DNA from: Streptomyces himastatinicus ATCC 53653
GTDB taxonomy: Bacteria; Actinomycetota; Actinomycetes; Streptomycetales; Streptomycetaceae
Assembly (NCBI RefSeq): GCF_000158915.1
Contig: NZ_GG657754.1
Location: 8,736,414-8,800,413 of the forward strand
DNA length: 64,000 nt
Reading direction: 5' to 3'
This document shows positions 36,433-45,801 of the stretch, one piece after another. Position 1 is the stretch's first letter. Every line of letters begins with the position of its first letter. Below the pieces are notes generated by a model, which saw only the letters and a list, made by a program, of their open reading frames with translations, was not told the origin of the DNA and did no database searches. Position numbers and translations under genes: made by a program.

Positions 36433-36923
36433 ATATGCCGGTTCGCCGACAGCGAGGCCAAGGAACGGTGGAGCGTCCCAGGGGATGGGCGCGCAATCCA
36501 CTTCTGGAATTCGACGACCTCATCAACCAGATGGGCGGTCTGCTCGAATCCACGGTCGGAAGCGCGGCTCCCGCCGTAGCGGCGTGGACGCCGTCCGCCG
36601 ATGTGACCGAAACCGACGACGCCTATCACCTGGAACTCGAGCTCCCCGGCGTGGACCGCAAGGACGTCGACATCGAGATCAATGGTCAGGAGCTGGCCGT
36701 AACGGGGGAGATCAAGGAACGGGAGCGCAAAGGGATCATGCGGCACAGCAGTCGCCGTACCGGTCGCTTCGAGTACCGGGTGCTGCTTCCGAGCGAAGTG
36801 AACACCGAAGGCGTCACGGCGAGCATGTCCAGCGGCGTGCTCACGGTCACCGTCCCCAAGGCGGCGACCGCCAAGCCCCGTCACATCGAGATAACCGAGA
36901 GCAGCGAACGCCAAGGCGGCTGA
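36429..36923 (+). CDS. hsp20: Hsp20/alpha-crystallin small heat-shock protein
   Basis: The 164-residue holdase has the alpha-crystallin domain at about 55-150: VTETDDAYHLELELPGVDRK, DVDIEINGQELAVTGEIKER and the closing SSGVLTVTVPKA. It starts at ATG 36429 overlapping the flavoprotein stop by four bases. Small heat-shock proteins hold unfolding proteins for DnaK and ClpB, encoded upstream in the same transcript. Confidence 0.94.
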   Translation: MNMPVRRQRGQGTVERPRGWARNPLLEFDDLINQMGGLLESTVGSAAPAVAAWTPSADVTETDDAYHLELELPGVDRKDVDIEINGQELAVTGEIKERERKGIMRHSSRRTGRFEYRVLLPSEVNTEGVTASMSSGVLTVTVPKAATAKPRHIEITESSERQGG

Positions 36924-36945
36924 GACCGCCGGGATCCGGCTCTCT

Positions 36946-36982
36946 CCCGCGGCGGCCCCGCTGCGCCGGGTGCCGCCGCGGG
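36946..36982 (+). terminator. Hairpin between hsp20 and the DUF2267 gene
   Basis: An 11-bp perfect stem (CCCGCGGCGGC at 36946-36956 with its complement at 36972-36982) closes a 15-base loop. It starts 23 bases after the hsp20 stop and ends just before the next ribosome site (GGAAGGA), so it may end the chaperone transcript or attenuate it. Confidence 0.6.
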
Positions 36983-36997
36983 CATCGGAAGGACTAC

Positions 36998-37432
36998 ATG
37001 ATGGTTGCGACAGGCTTTTCCTCGTTCGACACCATGGTCGACAAGGCCAACCATGTCCTGAAGGAGATCGAGCACGCCTACGGGTGGCCCAAGGAGCGCC
37101 GGAAGCAGTCGTACGCCGCTCTGCGCGCGGTCCTGCACCACCTGCGGGACCGGCTGTCGGTCGATGAGGCCGTGCAGTTCGGAGCGCAGCTTCCGACCTT
37201 GCTGCGCGGCGTCTACTACGACGGGTGGAAACCCGCGGAGACGCCCGTGAAATTCAACAGCGAGGAATTCTTCCGGCGAGTCCGGCACGACTTTCCGTAC
37301 TCGATCGAGGGCGACACCGAGCAACTGGTGCGCACGGTCCTGCACGTCCTCGAGAACCACGTCAGCGAGGGTGAGTGGAAGGACCTCAAGGCGCGCATGC
37401 CCGCCTCGATATCCGCGGTCATGCCCTCCTAG
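36998..37432 (+). CDS. DUF2267 protein
   Basis: About 144 residues starting at ATG 36998 (or 37001) after GGAAGGAC. The DUF2267 pattern is complete: FDTMVDKANHVLKEIEHAYG, ALRAVLHHLRDRLSVDEAVQ, FGAQLPTLLRGVYYDGWKP, FFRRVRHDFPYSIEGDTEQL. DUF2267 proteins are all-helical, cytoplasmic and frequent in stress islands beside Hsp20, but no biochemical function is known to me. It converges with the DUF1931 gene. Confidence 0.88.
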   Translation: MMVATGFSSFDTMVDKANHVLKEIEHAYGWPKERRKQSYAALRAVLHHLRDRLSVDEAVQFGAQLPTLLRGVYYDGWKPAETPVKFNSEEFFRRVRHDFPYSIEGDTEQLVRTVLHVLENHVSEGEWKDLKARMPASISAVMPS

Positions 37433-37481
37433 CCGGTCCGGCGGTCACCGCAGCGCTCCCGGCATTTTCACAACCCCGGCG

Positions 37482-37940
37482 TCACAGCAGGAGATCGAAG
37501 AGCGGCCAGACCGTCTCCCAGTGCTTGGTCTGCGGGTTCTTCAGGTCCGGGTAGATGATCTTGAATGCCTTGGCGAGCGCCAGGCTGAGCCCGCCGACGA
37601 TTTCCGGCAACCTCGCCTCCGTCGCGTCGTCGGGTGCCCGGTCCAGCGGCGGGTGCCTGACGAGCTGATCGAGGATGGGTTTCAACTCGATCTCGTGGTC
37701 GAGGTCCCGGAAGCGGTGGATGTTCTCCTGTAGCCCCTTGGTGATCGGCAGATCGCACGGCAGGATCACGTCCCGGGTGTTGGCCTTCGCGACCGCCTCG
37801 GCGATGAGCAGCAGATCGTAGACTTTGGCGTCCACGAAGTCGCTGTAGCGCTTGAGGTCGTTCTTGTCGACATCAAGTCCCGCCGCCACCCGGAAGAACC
37901 GCTCGAACCTGGGCACGGACATCACCGTCATGGTCACCAA
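37482..37940 (-). CDS. DUF1931 histone-fold family protein
   Basis: The 152 residues (a start at codon 7, MSVPRFERFF, is also possible) read VAAGLDVDKNDLKRYSDFVD, AKVYDLLLIAEAVAKANTRD and ILPCDLPITKGLQENIHRF. This is the double histone-fold DUF1931 protein found scattered in bacteria. Its relatives fold like a fused histone dimer but lack many DNA-contact residues, and their role is unsettled. It is the only minus-strand gene of the stress island and converges on the DUF2267 gene with a 49-base gap. Confidence 0.85.
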   Translation of the reverse strand: MVTMTVMSVPRFERFFRVAAGLDVDKNDLKRYSDFVDAKVYDLLLIAEAVAKANTRDVILPCDLPITKGLQENIHRFRDLDHEIELKPILDQLVRHPPLDRAPDDATEARLPEIVGGLSLALAKAFKIIYPDLKNPQTKHWETVWPLFDLLL

Positions 37941-38272
37941 CCTCCAGTCGTCCGGCGCTGGGCTAACCCCGCGCGCCTCGTCAGCGCCACCCTCGCTCGC
38001 CGGATGCGCGACCGCATGGGCCGCCAGGAACCAATCGCACGGCCCGGCCTGCTGCCGACAGGTCGGTGACCGCGCCAGGTCATGCTATGGGCGCGGCTCC
38101 CACCGCCGCGGCGACACTCGGGGAGCGCCGTGAGGAGCACTCGGTCAGGTCAGGGGAGTCACGGAGGCGGTGGACAAGTGGCGGCTGTTCGGGCACGCCT
38201 CAGGTGGCCGGGCGCCACGGCGGGGCACACTGTCGCGGGACGGTCCCCGACTACCCCGCCCCGAGGTTCCCC
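37941..38272. other. 332-base spacer between the DUF1931 and permease genes
   Basis: This spacer must hold two divergent promoters. I looked for a c-di-AMP (ydaO) riboswitch because KimA-type transporters often have one, but could not fit its conserved elements. No other structure stands out. Confidence 0.35.
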
Positions 38273-40087
38273 ATGGCGTTCGGACTGGCACACCGCGCGT
38301 TGCGGCCACGGGTACCTTTGCGCCACGGGGAGGGCGACAAGCACCATCTCACCAGCCTTGAGGGGCTGGCCGCGCTGTCCCTGGACGCGCTGAGCTCGGT
38401 CGCGTACGGCCCCGAGGCCATCGTGGTCGTCCTGGTCGCGGCCGGCACCGGGGCCCTTACCGCCACGCTGCCCATCACTGTCGTCATCACCGTCCTGCTC
38501 ACCGTGCTGGTGATCTCCTACTGCCAGGTGATCGCCGTCCACCCCGACGGCGGCGGCGCCTACGCGGTGGCGAAGAAGAGCCTCGGGCAACGGGTGAGCC
38601 TGCTCGCCGCGGCGAGTCTGACCATCGACTACGTCCTCACCGTCGCCGTCAGCCTGGCCGCCGGCGCCGCCAGCCTCGCCTCCGCCTTCCCGATCCTCTC
38701 CTCGCATCTGCTCGCCGTCTGCCTGGTGCTGCTCGCCCTGCTCACGGTCGTGAACCTCTGGGGAGTGGCCGAGAGCGCCAGGGTGCTGATGCTGCCGACA
38801 GTGCTCTTCATCGTCAGCATGCTCGGCATCGTCGTCATGGGGATCCTGCGTTCGCACCCCGCGGCCGTCGTCGGCGGCGCCCACCCCGTCCGGGCCACCG
38901 AGGCGCTGGGCGTCCTGCTGATCCTGAAAGCGTTCTCCTCGGGCTGCTCCGCCCTGACCGGGGTGGAGGCCATCGCCAACGGCGTGCCGATGTTCCGCGA
39001 GCCGCGCATCAAGCGCGCCCAGCACACCGAGTTGATGCTCGGCATGCTCCTCGGAGTGATGCTGCTCGGGATGACGTATCTGATCCGCCGCGACCATGTG
39101 GCGCCGCGCGACGGTGTGACGGTCCTCGCCCAGCTCGCCGCCGGATCGTACGGAACCGGATGGGAGTACTACGCGACCAACCTCATCGTCACCCTCGTTC
39201 TCGCACTCGCCGCGAACACCAGCTTCGGCGGCCTCCCGGTCCTGATGAGCCTGCTGGCGCGGGACGACCGGCTACCCCACCTGTTCGGGCTGCGCGCGGA
39301 GCGGCCCGTGTACCGGTACGGCGTGGTGGCGCTGGCGCTGCTGTCGGCCGTGCTGCTCTACGCGGTGGGGGGCGAGACCCATCGGCTGATCCCGCTGTTC
39401 GCCATCGGAGTGTTCACCAGCTTCACCATCAGCCAGGTCGGGCTGGTACGGCACTGGGCGACCGAGCAGCCGGAAGGGTGGCTGCGCCGGGCGATGATCA
39501 ACGGTCTGGGGGCCGTGCTGACCACCGTGGCCGGACTGGTCCTGCTGACCACCAAGTTCCGCGAAGGGGCCTGGGTGGTCGTCGTCGCGGTGCCGCTGCT
39601 GATGCTGCTGTTCACCCGCGTCCAGCGCTATTACACGGCGGCCGGCGAGGAACTCGGGCTCGGGCGGATCCCGCCGCCACCGGTGCGCACCATGAGCCTG
39701 GTCATCGTCCCGCTCGGCGACGTCAGCGGGCTCGCGCAGCGCGCGCTGACGGCGGCGCTCGCCATGGGCGACGAGGTCGTGGCGGTCAGCGTCCAGGCCG
39801 AGCCCGCCAAGGCGCGGGCGCTACAGGACACCTGGGAGCGCTGGAATCCCGGGGTGCGCCTGGAGATCATCGACAGCCCGCACCGCTCCCTGGTGCAGCC
39901 GATGGTCGCGTATGTGCGGCGCGAGGCCGGGGGCGGCCGGGAGATCGCCGTTCTCATCCCCGAGGTCGAGCCCCGGCACCGGCGCTACAAGATCCTCCAG
40001 AACCAGCGCGGCCTGCTGCTGGCCACGGTCCTCAGGGCGCGCACCGATGTCGTCGTCTGCATGATGCCGTACGGCCTGAGCGTGTGA
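38273..40087 (+). CDS. KimA-like APC-family permease, probable potassium importer
   Basis: The 604 residues start at ATG 38273, before which the frame is not coding. About twelve membrane segments follow the signature SLEGLAALSLDALSSVAYGP. HPDGGGAYAVAKKSLG and CSALTGVEAIANGVPMFREP are further APC/KimA landmarks. Residues about 470-604 form a cytoplasmic domain (VPLGDVSGLAQRALTAALAM, VQPMVAYVRREAGGGREIAV) of the kind that binds c-di-AMP in KimA. Its length equals that of KimA proton/potassium symporters. Amino-acid transport is the alternative. In the stress island it could rebalance potassium after osmotic or heat shock. Confidence 0.8.
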   Translation: MAFGLAHRALRPRVPLRHGEGDKHHLTSLEGLAALSLDALSSVAYGPEAIVVVLVAAGTGALTATLPITVVITVLLTVLVISYCQVIAVHPDGGGAYAVAKKSLGQRVSLLAAASLTIDYVLTVAVSLAAGAASLASAFPILSSHLLAVCLVLLALLTVVNLWGVAESARVLMLPTVLFIVSMLGIVVMGILRSHPAAVVGGAHPVRATEALGVLLILKAFSSGCSALTGVEAIANGVPMFREPRIKRAQHTELMLGMLLGVMLLGMTYLIRRDHVAPRDGVTVLAQLAAGSYGTGWEYYATNLIVTLVLALAANTSFGGLPVLMSLLARDDRLPHLFGLRAERPVYRYGVVALALLSAVLLYAVGGETHRLIPLFAIGVFTSFTISQVGLVRHWATEQPEGWLRRAMINGLGAVLTTVAGLVLLTTKFREGAWVVVVAVPLLMLLFTRVQRYYTAAGEELGLGRIPPPPVRTMSLVIVPLGDVSGLAQRALTAALAMGDEVVAVSVQAEPAKARALQDTWERWNPGVRLEIIDSPHRSLVQPMVAYVRREAGGGREIAVLIPEVEPRHRRYKILQNQRGLLLATVLRARTDVVVCMMPYGLSV

Positions 40088-40184
40088 GCGGGGCCCGCTA
40101 CCCGTCGGTGGGTGAAGAACGACCGCCTCAACCGCGCCGGCTGCCACGGAGACTGGTACGCCGCCGCCCAGCGCAACCTGTTCA

Positions 40185-41707
40185 TCACCCATCCCGGTGC
40201 GCGGGTCCTGATCCGTCACCTTCCGCCGCCACGGCCGCCCGCACCCGCTGCTCCTCGCGCGCAGAGCCGACGTCCCGTTCCAGAGGCGTGCGGCTCACGG
40301 CCGTCGCGAGGTCCTCCAAGGCCCGCTTCTGTAGTTCCGCCCCGCGCCGCACCACCGGGCTCCGGTCCCCGGCGGCGGTGCCCTCCCACGCGTGGAGCGC
40401 CTCCTCGACGCGCCCCCAGTCCGGATTCCTGTGCTCGCGTACGTCGACTGCCGCCTGCGCGGTGTCCGCCTCCAGGGCCTCGGCGAACCGCTCCGCCTCG
40501 GGGACGAAACGGCTGTCGGCCCGCGGGACGTGGCTCTCCATGAGCATCGCCGCCCGGCCGAACCTTTTGAGCGCCTCCTGCGCCTCCTCCGCCTCGCGCG
40601 ACGTCAGACCCCTGGGGCGGACCGGTTCCTGCCTTGCCCGGTCGTAGGTCTCCTGCCAGGCGGCACGTGCCTCCCTGCTCTCCAGCAGTGCCTTGCGCAT
40701 GTCGGCGCGATGTTCCCGGGTCGGTTCGGCGTAGCTGCGGAGCACCGCGGCCGCGTAGCGGCCGTTGGCGGCGAGCCAGTCCGCAAGTCGGCCCGGCAGC
40801 CGGGGCGTCTCCCATGCGGGGTACACCACGTACGCCAGCATTGCCAGGGCCCCACCGAGCAGGGTGAGCACCACCCGCTCCGGGACCGTCTGCTCCCATG
40901 CCTGGCCGCCCATGCCGAGCAGGAAGACGACGTACGCGGCGGTGAAGCACTGGGAGTAGGCGTAGCCGGTACGGATCAGCGTGTACGACAGGCCCGCCGA
41001 GACCACAGCCAGCGCGCCGAACACATGGGCGTCCGGGTACACGGCCCGCACCATCCCGGTGGCGAGCGCGACCCCCGCCAGGGTCCCGGCGAGCCGGGCC
41101 ACCGCACGCGCGTACGTCCGGTGGAAGTCCGGGCGCATCACCATCACCGAGGCGATGGGCGCCCAGTAGCCGTGGGCCAGGGGGAGCCGGGCGGCGATCA
41201 GATAGCCGAGCGTGGCCACCGCCGCCAGGCGGACGGCGTGCCGGAACACGGGCGAGTCCCGGCGGAGCTCGCGGCGGACCGCCCGGACGACGACCGGGAG
41301 CAGCCGGAACATGGTCGGGCGCACCAGGAACTGGGCGCCCGCGGGGCCGGGCGGCGTGGGCGTCTTCCCGCGCGCGCTGCCGCTCCCGGCGATCTCCCAT
41401 GCCTCGCCGAGCAGTTCCACGAGCCGCTCGGCGGCCTGCTGCGCGGGCCCCTCCAGCACCTCGTGCTCCTCGTCGACGCGCAAGACGTCCGCGCTCCCGG
41501 GCGGCACCTCGGCGGGAGTGCCACGGCGGATCGAACGGGCGGCCGCCTCCTGGACGTCGGTGGCAGCATCGAGCAACTCCGGCGCGCGGTCCCGCCCGGG
41601 TCTTCGCCGGGGCGCCGACATCCGGGTCGGCGAGCGCGGCGACGACCGACCGAATGCGCTCGGCGAGGCCCCGGGGGCCGTGGAGGACAGGGGGACGGGT
41701 GCGGGCC
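40185..41707 (-). pseudogene. FUSC-family membrane protein, N-terminally truncated and frameshifted
   Basis: The main frame (to the stop at 40185) has the FUSC membrane block (FRHAVRLAAVATLGYLIAAR, YWAPIASVMVMRPDFHRTYA, LTLLGGALAMLAYVVYPAWE) and a long helical tail. Upstream, ELLDAATDVQEAAARSI continues the protein, but the segment before it, GLAERIRSVVAALADPDVGA, lies in another frame, so there is a frameshift near 41620. The first membrane half is missing: the gene ends near 41707 against a truncated glycosidase. Intact relatives export aromatic acids or are uncharacterised. Its last 40 residues recur at 23.1 kb. Confidence 0.7.
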
Positions 41708-41711
41708 TGTG

Positions 41712-42637
41712 ATGGCGTCACGGCGGCCGCGTCCCGGGCCGCCCGCGAAGCCGACGTGTGCGTCGCCGTGGTCGGGGACCGCGCCGGCCTGTTCGGGCGC
41801 GGAACGGTCGGCGAGGGCAGTGACGCGGCGGCGCTGCGGCTGCCGGGACGGCAGCAGGCCCTGCTCGAAGCGGTCCTCGACTCCGATACCCCGGTGGTGA
41901 TCGTGCTGGTCACCGGCCGGCCGTACCCGCTCGGGGCGTTGACCGACCGGGCGGCGGCGGCGGCGGTGCAGGCGTTCTTCCCCGGCGAGGAGGGCGCGGC
42001 CGCGATCGCGGGTGTCCTCACCGGACGGCTCAACCCGAGCGGGCGGCTGTCGGTGAGCATGCCGCGCGACCCCGGCGGCCAGCCCCACGACTACCGGCAG
42101 CCACGGCTCGGCGGGCGCAGCCCGGTGTCCAACGTGGATCCGACACCGCTGTTCCCCTTCGGCCACGGACTGTCCTACACCACCTTCCGTTACGGGGGCC
42201 TGGAGGTCACCGGCGACCGGCTGGACACCGGCGGCACGCTGCGGATCCGCTGCCAGGTGACCAACGACGGCACGCGCGCCGGAACCGAAGTGGTGCAGCT
42301 GTACGTACGCGACCTCGTGGCTTCGGTGACCCGCCCGATGCGGCAGCTGCTGGGCTGGGCACGGGTCGAACTGGACATGGGCGCAACGGCCACGGTGGAG
42401 TTCACGGTGCCGGCGGACCGGCTGGCGTTCGTTGGACCGGACCTGGCGTGGATCGTCGAGCCGGGGGAGTTCGAGCTGTCGGTCGCACCGTCGTCCGCCG
42501 CCCCGGGACTGCGCACCACCGTCCTGCTGAGCGGCCCCGTCCGCCCCCTGACCGAGGACCGCCGCCTCCTCACCGAGGCGTGGGTCCAGCAGGGCTGGAC
42601 GAGTAAGTCCGAAGGCTTGGACAGTGGTTGTAGGTAG
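41712..42637 (+). pseudogene. GH3 beta-glycosidase C-terminal half
   Basis: The frame opens ASRAAREADVCVAVVGDRAG with no start codon. It covers the GH3 second domain (LVTGRPYPLGALTDRAAAAA, QAFFPGEEGAAAIAGVLTGR, NPSGRLSVSMPRDPGG) and the fibronectin-III-like domain (GLSYTTFRYGGLEV, QLYVRDLVASVTRPMRQL). The catalytic TIM barrel with the nucleophile is absent, so it is inactive. The break coincides with the break of the FUSC gene on the other strand, marking a deletion or translocation joint. A GH3 gene with an intact N-terminal half lies at 62.8 kb. Confidence 0.82.
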
Positions 42638-42639
42638 GG

Positions 42640-42850
42640 GTTCTCGCCCCGTGGCGCTCGAGGTCGAGCCGGCCCTTGAGGTCTTGAGCCAGCGGCCTCG
42701 GGGTGTCAGCCCGGACAGGACTGCGAACCAGAACCGGTCGGCGGGCTCATAGCGCACCGGCCCGGTCAACTGGCGGCGCAGGACCGCGTTCTCGTGCCGC
42801 AGTACCAGCAGTTCCGCGTCCTTCACCGTCTCGCGACGGAGGAGCATCGC
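42640..42850 (-). pseudogene. Integrase-type transposase N-terminal fragment
   Basis: The minus strand encodes ETVKDAELLVLRHENAVLRR, then QLTGPVRYEPADRFWFAVLS, the conserved N-terminal leucine-rich helix of integrase-core transposases. It stops being recognisable after TPRGRW. Confidence 0.65.
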
Positions 42851-42995
42851 CTGCGACTTCCTCCACATCGACACCATCAGCCTGCACCGCATGTACGCCC
42901 TGGTCTTCCTCGAACACCGCACCCGGCGCCTGCACATCGCTGGCGTCACCGCACACCCCACCGCGGCCTGGACCACCCATTTTTCGAGCCCCATA
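42845..42995 (+). pseudogene. Integrase-core transposase fragment
   Basis: The plus strand encodes IACDFLHIDTISLHRMYALV, then EHRTRRLHIAGVTAHPTAAW, the first catalytic Asp region of the DDE core. It faces away from the N-terminal fragment, so the two were joined by inversion or derive from two copies. Confidence 0.65.
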
Positions 42996-43059
42996 GGAGT
43001 AATCCCGCGCCAAATCCGTAGGACAAGCTCATGCCCAGTTCTGCTCGGGCCGAAGCGGG

Positions 43060-43809
43060 CTATACCTGAGCCATACCGCCGTCGATGCAGAGTTCTGCAC
43101 CTGTCATGAAGCTGCTCTCGTCCGAGGCGAGAAACAGCGCACCATTGGCGATCTCCTCGGGAAGCCCGAGGCGGCCCATCGGGACAAGGGTGCTCATGTG
43201 GGCTCGGAGAGCTACTGGATCTTGACCGAAGTACTCGGCCTGTCCGTCGATGATGAGTGTGTCGATCGGCCCCGGACTCAGCACGTTGACCCGAAGCCCC
43301 CGGTCGCCGAACTCAGCCGCCCACGTGCGCGCGTAGGAGCGCACGGCGGCCTTCGCCGCACTGTAAGCCCCTGCCCCGGGATCCCCCTTGAATGCCGTGA
43401 TCGAGCCCAGCAAAACGATCGAGCCGCCCGTTCGTAGAATCGGCAGCGCCTTCTGGACGGTGAACAGTGTGCCGCGGGCATTGAGGTCGAATGTGTGGTC
43501 GAAGTGTTCCTCGGTCACGTGCCCGAAGTTCATCCGCTCAATGCTTCCAGCGTTCGCGACGATCACATCGAGGTGCCCGCTCTCCTGACGGATAGCCTCG
43601 ACCAAATTGTCGAGATCACCCGACACTGTAGCGTCCGCGGTGACCGCCGTGACATGTCCCTCAATGGAAGCCTTCGCGGCTTCCAGCGCATCCTTCCGCC
43701 GCCCCGTGATGTAGACGTGGGCGCCTTCACTTCCGAATCTCTGGGCAATCGCCAGACCAAGGCCCGCGCTCCCGCCAGTGACGAGGGCTACCTTATTCGC
43801 GAGACGCAC
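43060..43809 (-). CDS. SDR-family oxidoreductase divergent from LysR copy 1
   Basis: The 249 residues start at GTG 43809 with an AAGGAG site (VRLANKVALVTGGSAGLGLA). SDR motifs are TGGSAGLG, VIVANAGSIERM, VLLGSITAFKG and the catalytic YSAAKAA. It ends FMTGAELCIDGGMAQV. The substrate is unknown. The divergent LysR gene 197 bases away is presumably its regulator, and the intergenic region carries a palindromic operator. Confidence 0.92.
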   Translation of the reverse strand: MRLANKVALVTGGSAGLGLAIAQRFGSEGAHVYITGRRKDALEAAKASIEGHVTAVTADATVSGDLDNLVEAIRQESGHLDVIVANAGSIERMNFGHVTEEHFDHTFDLNARGTLFTVQKALPILRTGGSIVLLGSITAFKGDPGAGAYSAAKAAVRSYARTWAAEFGDRGLRVNVLSPGPIDTLIIDGQAEYFGQDPVALRAHMSTLVPMGRLGLPEEIANGALFLASDESSFMTGAELCIDGGMAQV

Positions 43810-43933
43810 GCTTTCTCCTTGAGTCGAGACTGTGAGCACCGGACACATCGCTTGCCTCATCCTGCTTTTGACAGCCGGCAGCTTTCCGGCCCTGGTGGCT
43901 GCGCCGGGCGTGCACCACGGTAGGACCGGCCCC

Positions 43934-43987
43934 GACATAGAGGCAAATAGTGGCAACGTATACTCTGCATTGACATCTCCTATGTCA
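43934..43987. promoter_or_regulatory. LysR operator, copy 1
   Basis: Two blocks are shared with the region in front of the paralogous LysR gene at 53.4 kb. One is GACATAGAG-N-CAAATAGTG (43934-43952). The other is the palindrome TGACAT-N5-ATGTCA (43971-43987), 19 bases before the TTG start. The spacing suits a LysR recognition site plus an activation site. Confidence 0.65.
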
Positions 43988-44005
43988 TGTCGAAGGTGGA
44001 GTCGA

Positions 44006-44896
44006 TTGAACCTGCGCCAATACGAATACGCCCTGGCCGTCGCCGACGAGGGCTCCATGACAGCGGCAGCGGAACGTCTGCGGGTCACTCAGCCCTCTCT
44101 GTCGCAGCAGATCGGCACCTTGGAGAAGCACCTCGGGGTGCAGCTGTTCACCCGCACTCCGAGTGGGGTGACGGTGACGGTGGCAGGGCGGGCTTTCCTC
44201 GCAGAGGCGAAGATCGCGACGACCGCATCCCGGCGTGCCATCACGGCGGCCCGCGCCGCCAACGGGGAACTGGCAGGCGAACTCATCATGGCTGTCCACA
44301 TGGGCCTGGGAGCACGCCAGCTGCCCCAGGTATTGGGGCAGCTGCGCAATCGCCACCCGAAGCTGCAGGTGACTCTCCACGAGGAGCCCGATCCCGCGGA
44401 CATGGAACGGCTGGTCCGCCAGGGAACCCTCGACATGGTCCTCGTGCACCGCATCCCCGCCGGGTGCACCTTCGACATTCACCCTCTGGGCGAGGAAGCC
44501 TACGTCGCCGTCTTGCCGAAGGGGCACCCGCTTCTCTCGAACGGGGCCGCCCTGCGCCTGGAAGACCTGGCGTCAGAGGGGTGGATCCGGTTCCGGCGCG
44601 CCAGCCTGCTCGACGACTACCTCGCCCGCCTGCTCGCCAACGCGGGCCTCAGCCCGCACACGGTGGCCCGAGCGTCACAGATCTCCACTGCGGTGCGGCT
44701 CGTGGCGCAGGGCTTGGGCGTCACTGTGGTCCCGGCCTCGGCCATCCCCGAAGGCTTCGAAGAACTGGCCTGCCCGCTACTGCCCTCCCTGACCGAGCCC
44801 GTCCTCGTCGGCGTGCGGCGCAATCCGGGTTCGGCGGAGACGGCCATGCTCGACCATCTCAACCAGCAGAACTGGTGCGGTACAGGCCTCCTCTAA
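44006..44896 (+). CDS. LysR-family regulator, copy 1
   Basis: The 296-residue protein probably starts at TTG 44006 (LNLRQYEYALAVADEGSMTA), because the paralog at 53382 begins with ATG at the same residue and AAGGTGGAG precedes it. The winged HTH is AAAERLRVTQPSLSQQIGTL. The effector domain includes GTLDMVLVHRIPAGCTFDIH and SQISTAVRLVAQGLGVTVVP. It is very similar over its full length to LysR copy 2. It is divergent from an SDR gene, as copy 2 is. Confidence 0.93.
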   Translation: MNLRQYEYALAVADEGSMTAAAERLRVTQPSLSQQIGTLEKHLGVQLFTRTPSGVTVTVAGRAFLAEAKIATTASRRAITAARAANGELAGELIMAVHMGLGARQLPQVLGQLRNRHPKLQVTLHEEPDPADMERLVRQGTLDMVLVHRIPAGCTFDIHPLGEEAYVAVLPKGHPLLSNGAALRLEDLASEGWIRFRRASLLDDYLARLLANAGLSPHTVARASQISTAVRLVAQGLGVTVVPASAIPEGFEELACPLLPSLTEPVLVGVRRNPGSAETAMLDHLNQQNWCGTGLL

Positions 44897-45270
44897 TGAG
44901 GAGTCGGTCGGTGCATCCGGCGCGGGTTGTACGTATCCATCGTTCGGCGAACGCGTTGGACCGGGGACTTTGCGGCGGCGTCGGGATGACGGCTGTGCCG
45001 TTGCCGGCGAAGACGTCGTCGAACGCGTCGGTGAACTTGCTGTCCCGGTCCCGGATCGGGAACCGGAAGCACCCAGCCCTGTCGCCGAGATCCATGCGGT
45101 GCAGGCGGTAGACCGGAGCGGCGCAGAACGCGCCGGATCGTGGCGGCAGCAACCCGATGGCCAAGCCGTCTCAGCTCACCTTGGATTCTGACGTATCCCC
45201 AGGTCGGGTTCTCTCGCGCAGCGGTGGCCGACCCGGTCCGACCGCCGTCTGACGCCACCTCCAGCACACC
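44896..45270 (-). pseudogene. Integrase-core transposase with internal deletion
   Basis: On the minus strand ENPTWGYVRIQGELRRLGHR and TIRRVLRRSGLPPAP are followed, in another frame, by DLGDRAGCFRFPIRDRDSKF, FAGNGTAVIPTPPQSPRSNA and AERWIRTTRAGCTDRLLI. The central DDE part is deleted. It ends exactly at the LysR copy 1 stop. It belongs to the same family as the remnants at 13.7 and 20.9 kb. Confidence 0.72.
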
Positions 45271-45333
45271 AGACGACGGTGCCAGGCCAGCAGCGTCCCC
45301 GGGGCAACCAGCTGATGGCGGCATCGTCATCCA

Positions 45334-45684
45334 TCAGGATCTGACGGGTTGGCTCGCCAACGCCCCGGTCCGATCCATGTGGGCGTATCCCCATTCGCAC
45401 AGCGGGCGCAGCGCTTCAGCCAGATTCGAGCCGAACGGTGTCAGGGAGTATTCGACGTGAGGGGGAAGCTCCTGGAAGTCCTTGCGGACGACAATGTGGT
45501 CTGCCTCAAGGTCTTTGAGCGCACCGATCAGCACCTTCTCGGTGACGCCGTCGACAAGGCGGCGCAGCTGGCCGAACCGCTGGGGACCGTGCACGGCGAG
45601 TTGCCACAGCACCAGAAACTTCCACCTGCCCCCGACGACGGACAGTGCGGCGTCCAATCCGCAGTAGAACCCACGATCAGTCAT
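45334..45684 (-). CDS. HxlR-family transcriptional regulator
   Basis: The 116-residue winged-helix protein has the HxlR pattern CGLDAALSVVGGRWKFLVLW, GPQRFGQLRRLVDGVTEKVL and PPHVEYSLTPFGSNLAEALR, with the N-terminal Cys used in redox or electrophile sensing. It lies downstream of an Old Yellow Enzyme gene on the same strand. An operator-like element is 37 bases upstream of its start. HxlR proteins typically derepress an adjacent reductase in response to quinones or electrophiles. Confidence 0.92.
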   Translation of the reverse strand: MTDRGFYCGLDAALSVVGGRWKFLVLWQLAVHGPQRFGQLRRLVDGVTEKVLIGALKDLEADHIVVRKDFQELPPHVEYSLTPFGSNLAEALRPLCEWGYAHMDRTGALASQPVRS

Positions 45685-45720
45685 CTGGAACTACCCTTTT
45701 CCGTCCGCCACCACCTGGAG

Positions 45721-45746
45721 GCACTTACCCCAAAGTAGGTACTTGC
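45721..45746. promoter_or_regulatory. HxlR operator candidate, site 1
   Basis: Read in the HxlR gene direction, the 26 bases AGTACCTACTTT...GTAAGTGC match site 2 at 47163-47188 at 22 of 26 positions. Both sites are exactly 37 bases from an HxlR start codon. The interrupted GTAnnTAC symmetry is typical of HxlR binding sites. Confidence 0.65.
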
Positions 45747-45801
45747 TGGCGGGAGGGGACTTGTTGTTGGCCGATAATCAGAGTGAGCCACCGGACCGCA
45801 G

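Noticed and set aside
37941..38272. Possible c-di-AMP riboswitch ahead of the KimA-like permease
   Set aside because: The conserved ydaO elements could not be placed by eye. A covariance-model search would be decisive.
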